A stretch of 64,000 bases of DNA from Paracidovorax oryzae ATCC 19882. Lineage in GTDB: Bacteria; Pseudomonadota; Gammaproteobacteria; Burkholderiales; Burkholderiaceae_C. A program made the translations under genes and the position numbers. Below the pieces are notes generated by a model that saw only the letters and a program-made list of their open reading frames with translations, was not told where the DNA came from and searched no databases. The first letter of the stretch is position 1, and every line of letters begins with the position of its first letter. Shown here one piece after another: positions 60,648 to 64,000 of the stretch. The stretch is taken from the NCBI RefSeq assembly GCF_000687165.1, contig NZ_JMKU01000014.1, positions 1 to 64,000 on the forward strand. The letters are read 5' to 3'.

Positions 60648-61105
60648 GGCTGTTGGGGAGTTGGGGTGCTGGTGCTGCGTGCGCGATCGGCGCCCGAGCT
60701 TCTATTCGGGGACGCGGCATCGAGGTCGAGCCGCCGGCCGAGCTCGAAGTAGCCGTGGTGCCGGAGGTAGCGCTTGCGGCCCGGGCCATGGTCTTCGAGC
60801 CAGAGGCGCGCCGCCTGCACGTACCAGCCTTCGGGCTTGTTGCGCTTCACCGTTTGGAGGTACAGAGACGCCTGCCACAGAACAGCGAACGGCCCGATGA
60901 CGGCACTCGCGAAGATGAAATGCCAGTAGCCTGTGACCAGGTACAGCAGGAAGCCGACCACGAGAAAGAACGCGAACGAGATCGCGGCCACATAGCCGCC
61001 CTCGGTGGCGGACATCCCGTTGATGATGGGCGGCTCGGTGTTCACGCGATCGGTCAATGGGGCCGCGGCGCTGCTGCCTGGCGGCCGTACGTCGTCTGCA
61101 GCCAT
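60644..61105 (-). CDS. TIGR03750-type conjugal transfer membrane protein (TraL-like)
   Basis: A 153-residue protein with two adjacent membrane helices (AISFAFFLVVGFLLYLVTG and FIFASAVIGPFAVLWQ), followed by LQTVKRNKPEGWYVQAARLWLEDH, the family signature. The C-terminal tail is Ser/Pro-rich. It is placed between the pilin-like and TraE-like genes, as usual in MPF-G operons. It probably anchors the growing pilus at the inner membrane. Confidence 0.83.
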   Translation of the reverse strand: MAADDVRPPGSSAAAPLTDRVNTEPPIINGMSATEGGYVAAISFAFFLVVGFLLYLVTGYWHFIFASAVIGPFAVLWQASLYLQTVKRNKPEGWYVQAARLWLEDHGPGRKRYLRHHGYFELGRRLDLDAASPNRSSGADRARSTSTPTPQQP

Positions 61106-61111
61106 GTCCGC

Positions 61112-61480
61112 TCAAGCCATCGTCTGCATCGCGTAGTTGGCGAGCATGATGATGAACACCAGCAAGACGATGCCCACGATCAGGAATTCCTTGAAATCCG
61201 CGAGGTGAGCGCGGCCATCGCTGTACTCCTTCCACTTCTTGAGCGAGCCCCCGATGACAGCGAAGAAGGCGATGGAGCCGAGCACCAGGCCGAGGATGGT
61301 GAACCCTGCCTTGAAGTACGACCCGATCAGTGCAAGCCAATCCCCGTCTGGGACCGACTGGCCACCGATACCGCCGCCGGAGGGCTTCGGAATATTGGGC
61401 AGAGCAGCCATTGCAACGGACTGGGCGCAGGTTGCGATCACCAGGCAGGCAATGCTGGCAACTTGGCGGATGGATTTCAT
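61112..61480 (-). CDS. TIGR03745-type pilin-like membrane protein (PFL_4702)
   Basis: A 122-residue protein with a signal peptide (VIATCAQSVAMAALP) and two membrane helices (GFTILGLVLGSIAFFAVIGG and FLIVGIVLLVFIIMLANYA) joined by WKEYSDGRAHLADFKEF. Size and topology match the TraA/VirB2-like candidate pilin of MPF-G systems. Family call is firm; its being the conjugative pilus subunit is inferred. Confidence 0.85.
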   Translation of the reverse strand: MKSIRQVASIACLVIATCAQSVAMAALPNIPKPSGGGIGGQSVPDGDWLALIGSYFKAGFTILGLVLGSIAFFAVIGGSLKKWKEYSDGRAHLADFKEFLIVGIVLLVFIIMLANYAMQTMA

Positions 61481-61513
61481 GGGACCCCCTTCAAGAACAA
61501 AAACGGGCCTGAC

Positions 61514-61750
61514 TCACAGCCAGGCAAGGAACGAAAAAATGACCAGCAGCAGGACGCAGATCGCGATGAGCGCCTGGTACAACTCGGACTTGTCCAACTG
61601 ACCGTCGCCGTAGGCCTCCGCGAGCTGCTGCCCGATCCAGCCCGCGACGACGAAGATCGCCGCGAAGACGATCGAGAGCAGCACGGCCTTCAATTGGCCT
61701 GGATCGACGCCAGCGCCCTGCAGGAATGCCGCCTTCATGTCGCCGTACAT
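61514..61750 (-). CDS. TIGR03758-type small membrane protein (PFL_4701)
   Basis: A 78-residue protein with two membrane helices (LLSIVFAAIFVVAGWIGQQL and ALIAICVLLLVIFSFLAWL) and an N-terminal FLQGAGVDPGQLKAVL, characteristic of DUF3262/TIGR03758. It precedes the TIGR03745 gene as in other MPF-G operons and may be a second pilin-like subunit. Confidence 0.85.
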   Translation of the reverse strand: MYGDMKAAFLQGAGVDPGQLKAVLLSIVFAAIFVVAGWIGQQLAEAYGDGQLDKSELYQALIAICVLLLVIFSFLAWL

Positions 61751-61771
61751 GGATCAGGTCCTGTGCTCGTC

Positions 61772-62083
61772 TCACTGGCGGTAGTCGCCGCGCAGCGGCG
61801 TAACCGGCCGTGGCTGGCGTGGCGTGTCGACGTGGGTGACGATGCCCTGGCGCAGCATTTCCAGGTCGCGCAGCAGCCAGTCGTAGCGAAACTTCACCCG
61901 CTGGCCGGTCGGGGCGGAGCGCTCGGCCTCGCTCACCATGGCCTGGACCTGCTCGATCTCGGCCGCGATGCGCGAGAGGCGCTCCCGTTCGAGCTCGTCG
62001 TCGCTCACGCCGGCCCAGGCGGTCGCCGTGGTGACCAGGATGCCGGCCGCGATCAGGGCGAAGAGCTTGCGGGCGGGTTTCAT
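61772..62083 (-). CDS. RAQPRD-family ICE protein
   Basis: A 103-residue exported protein: signal peptide (ALIAAGILVTTATAWA), then DDELERERLSRIAAEIEQVQ and FRYDWLLRDLEMLRQGIVTHVD, ending RGDYRQ. This is the small RAQPRD family of MPF-G conjugation operons. ATG 62083 is chosen because AAGGAG lies 6 nt upstream; ATG 62101 would overlap the preceding stop. Confidence 0.83.
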   Translation of the reverse strand: MKPARKLFALIAAGILVTTATAWAGVSDDELERERLSRIAAEIEQVQAMVSEAERSAPTGQRVKFRYDWLLRDLEMLRQGIVTHVDTPRQPRPVTPLRGDYRQ

Positions 62084-62097
62084 GGGTTTCTCCTTCT

Positions 62098-62862
62098 TCA
62101 TGCGTACTTTTTGAAAGCGCCCACGGTGGTGGAGAGCGTCACGGCCACCAGGACCGTGAAGACCAGCACCATGTGCGCGGGGTTGAAGCCGCCGAACGGC
62201 CAAGAGAGGTAGAGGCCGAAGCCCCCCGTGAGGGCCCAGCCGGTGTAGCGTTTGGCGTGGTGGTAGACGAAGGACGACTCGCGGCCCCCGGTCCAGCGCC
62301 GGCGGTCGCGGCGCACCAGGCCATCGACCACGCCGATGAGGCAGGCCAGCACGAAGGCCGGCATGGCGAATGCGCCGATCGCCATGCGCAGCAGCACGTC
62401 CTGAGCCACGAACATGCTGATGACGAGCCATTCGGACAGGACGCGCGCGGCGTCCGCCGTGGCCACGCCAATCCCGCGCAGCTGGGGGGCGACCGTCTGG
62501 CCGGTGAGCGGCATCGCCGCCGGCGCTGCCGTGGTCGGTGCATGCATGCGCTGGTACCACCGCAGCACGCCGAGCTTTTCGTAGGGCATGCGCACCCACC
62601 CGGCAAGCTGCAGCGAGAAGGCCACGGTGTCGCGCACCAGCAGGCTGCGCGGCGCGGCCGCGATGTACTCCAGGTCCTGCTGGACCAGAGATTGGGCGTG
62701 CCGGATCCCCTGGCCCTTCCACAGGAAATAGCCGCCCCCGATCTCGATGAGCATGCCGACGATCCAGGCGCCCACGGCCACGCTGACCAGGCCGAAGGAG
62801 ACGCTGAACGCGAGCCCGATGGGCCCCACGGCCTGCGGCTTGGGAGGCGGCGCTGGCGTCAT
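62098..62862 (-). CDS. DUF4400 ICE membrane protein (PFL_4697, TIGR03747 type)
   Basis: A 254-residue polytopic membrane protein. Hydrophobic segments lie near residues 15-45 (FSVSFGLVSVAVGAWIVGML), 160-180 and 225-250, with the conserved GYFLWKGQG and HAQSLVQQDLEYI. It follows traD directly (ATGA overlap 62859-62862), the standard MPF-G arrangement, and is probably a partner of the coupling protein or exclusion system. Confidence 0.85.
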   Translation of the reverse strand: MTPAPPPKPQAVGPIGLAFSVSFGLVSVAVGAWIVGMLIEIGGGYFLWKGQGIRHAQSLVQQDLEYIAAAPRSLLVRDTVAFSLQLAGWVRMPYEKLGVLRWYQRMHAPTTAAPAAMPLTGQTVAPQLRGIGVATADAARVLSEWLVISMFVAQDVLLRMAIGAFAMPAFVLACLIGVVDGLVRRDRRRWTGGRESSFVYHHAKRYTGWALTGGFGLYLSWPFGGFNPAHMVLVFTVLVAVTLSTTVGAFKKYA

Positions 62863-64000
62863 TGCTGGTGCCCCATGAGGTTGCCCATCACCGCGCTGTG
62901 CGACAACGCCGATCCGTGCGTGCCATGGACTGCCGCAGTGCCCGCGTCGTCATCACCGTCGTCGTCGGCCAGACGCGTGTCGATGAGCCCGGCGGCGCCG
63001 GCGCCCAGCGGCTGAGTGCCCAGCCAGTCGGTTTCCGCGGCCCACCGCTCGCTGGTGCGGTACCGGCGCTTCATGTCCTCTGCGACCACCTTGAGGGACT
63101 GGGGGATGAAGGGGTCGTCGGTGGTGTCCGCCAGCGGAATGCGGATCTTGAAACGCCTGTTGCCTTCGAGCAGCGCGAATGCTTGCCCCTGCGGCAGCTC
63201 CAGGATGTCCGAGGCCTCGAAGAGCGGCGACTTCACCGAGGTCACGATGTCGTCGTTGCGGGACAGGAAGTCCACGCCGTCGCCCTTGGCCGCCGTGTCG
63301 CTCACGCCGCTCATCGGCGTGAGGTGGACCACGTTCACCTGCGGCAGCTGCTCGGCCATGAGGTTGGCCGTGGCGACGGACCGCACGCGGAGCATGACCA
63401 GGTGGTTGAAGTTGTCCATGATCTGGCCGGCCTTGGCCTTGTCGCCCACCTTGGCCTCGATGTCCCACATGGACTGGGTGTAGGCCGTGATCCTGAAGCC
63501 CGAGCCGCCCAGCTTGTTCACCATGGGCACGAACTCGGGACCGGCGATTTCGTTCACTTCATCGAAGTGGCAGCACACCGTGGGCAGCTGGAGCTTGCCG
63601 TCCTGGCTATGCGGGTTCAGGCCGGTCTTGTAGAGCTTGCCGCCTGTGGACACCAGATCGGAGAGCATCGAATTGCCCACGGCCGAAGACACCACGGAGT
63701 CGGACAGGGCATCCAGCCCGGCATAGACGATGCCGCCCTGGCGGAACACCGTCATCCAGTCAAAGATGGGACGCTTGTCGTCCGGGTCGAAGTAGTCCGG
63801 CGAGATGAGCTTGCCCACGGCGCCCGACGTGAGCTTTTCCAGGAACGGGCCCAGGGAAGCGACGATTTTTTCGTAGAAGGACCGCTCGTAGGAGAACGCC
63901 GCGGCCAGGCCGAGCAGCACCTTGTCCTCGAGCCGGGATTCCTTGATCCACAGGTACATGGCCACGAGCTCGGGGGCGCGGTCGGCGAGGCTGCGCGGTA
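62859..64000 (-). CDS. traD: TraD/VirD4-type coupling protein, cut by the window end
   Basis: C-terminal part of the ICE TraD coupling ATPase that brings the relaxosome to the T4SS. The frame is open through position 64000, with LADRAPELVAMYLWIKES crossing the last bases, so the N-terminal half including Walker A lies outside. Within the window, GGIVYAGLDALSD and QLPTVCCHFDEVNEI (Walker B-like) and RITAYTQSMWDIEAKVG are TraD landmarks. The GTG near 63965 is internal and not the true start. The Asp-rich C-terminus may bind relaxosome proteins. Confidence 0.9.
   Translation of the reverse strand, partial: PRSLADRAPELVAMYLWIKESRLEDKVLLGLAAAFSYERSFYEKIVASLGPFLEKLTSGAVGKLISPDYFDPDDKRPIFDWMTVFRQGGIVYAGLDALSDSVVSSAVGNSMLSDLVSTGGKLYKTGLNPHSQDGKLQLPTVCCHFDEVNEIAGPEFVPMVNKLGGSGFRITAYTQSMWDIEAKVGDKAKAGQIMDNFNHLVMLRVRSVATANLMAEQLPQVNVVHLTPMSGVSDTAAKGDGVDFLSRNDDIVTSVKSPLFEASDILELPQGQAFALLEGNRRFKIRIPLADTTDDPFIPQSLKVVAEDMKRRYRTSERWAAETDWLGTQPLGAGAAGLIDTRLADDDGDDDAGTAAVHGTHGSALSHSAVMGNLMGHQQ

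Larger units (their letters stand above)
1..64000. mobile_element. Interior of a probable integrative and conjugative element (MPF-G type)
   Basis: Two conjugation blocks bracket the window: a type IVb pilus operon (about 3.9-18.1 kb) and a type G mating-pair-formation operon with TraD, TraC, TraU and TraG (48.8-64 kb). This pairing is known from PFGI-1/PAPI-1-like elements. The DNA between them is typical cargo, with locally lower GC at 2.0-3.8, 19.3-19.7, 41.0-41.8 and 45.3-46.4 kb. No att site, relaxase, replication or partition gene is visible, so both ends lie outside the window. Treating the middle as cargo assumes no rearrangement joined unrelated segments. Confidence 0.6.

Noticed and set aside
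1-64000. CRISPR arrays, tRNA or rRNA genes
   Set aside because: No regularly spaced repeats and no tRNA or rRNA sequence were recognised while reading; a dedicated scan such as tRNAscan-SE or a CRISPR finder would settle it.

Overview
The window looks like part of a large integrative and conjugative element (ICE) in a high-GC betaproteobacterium. The best guess for the host is Burkholderiales, near Comamonadaceae/Acidovorax. This rests on the GC-rich coding style, a Bug-type tripartite tricarboxylate receptor, a Burkholderiales-style VgrG/DUF2169/Rhs module, and two backbone blocks known from PFGI-1/PAPI-1/ICEclc-like elements. The element ends, integration site, relaxase, replication genes and oriT were not found, so the whole-window ICE reading is an inference from those two blocks.

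Left side (1-18 kb): an IS3-family element (8-1827) with recognisable inverted repeats lies beside a low-GC AIPR-type defence gene (2015-3805). A type IVb pilus operon follows on the minus strand, transcribed from about 18.06 kb down to 3.88 kb: DsbC-like isomerase, unknown exported protein, two lytic transglycosylases, PilL-like TcpQ protein, PilN secretin, PilP, PilO, PilQ ATPase, PilR, PilS pilin, a divergent PilT-like ATPase, PilM, PilV and an intact PilT-like ATPase. Nearly every junction is a short overlap, often ATGA. A tyrosine recombinase is divergent from the operon (18.2-19.3 kb).

Middle (19-41 kb), cargo: a small unknown gene; the SOS mutagenesis cassette imuA-imuB-dnaE2 with a good LexA box 8 nt upstream of imuA; an unknown gene; a LysR / 3-hydroxyisobutyrate-dehydrogenase-like / Bug receptor group; and a plus-strand type VI secretion effector module (vgrG, DUF6484-like gene, TIGR02270-like gene, DUF2169 gene, ketoacyl-synthase-like gene, a 1598-residue Rhs protein with an HNH-type (SHH) toxin tip, and a small acidic candidate immunity gene).

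Accessory patch (41.9-48.8 kb): an AP2-domain protein, poorly known genes, a two-gene candidate ADP-ribosyltransferase-like toxin/antitoxin pair, an AT-rich HNH gene, an SprT-like metalloprotease, a GNAT/DUF1778 toxin-antitoxin pair and a small membrane protein. Two intergenic regions here (46.46-46.56 and 48.29-48.46 kb) are unusually rich in perfect inverted repeats.

Right side (48.8-64 kb): a minus-strand MPF-G type IV secretion operon running from TraD (cut by the window end) through pilin-like and membrane subunits, the TraE/K/B/V-like trans-envelope set, the TraC ATPase, a DUF1525 protein, TraU, a PFL_4711-type protein and TraG. The T4SS would move the DNA, the type IVb pilus would help mating-pair contact, and the cargo would supply SOS mutagenesis, interbacterial killing, phage defence and element stability.
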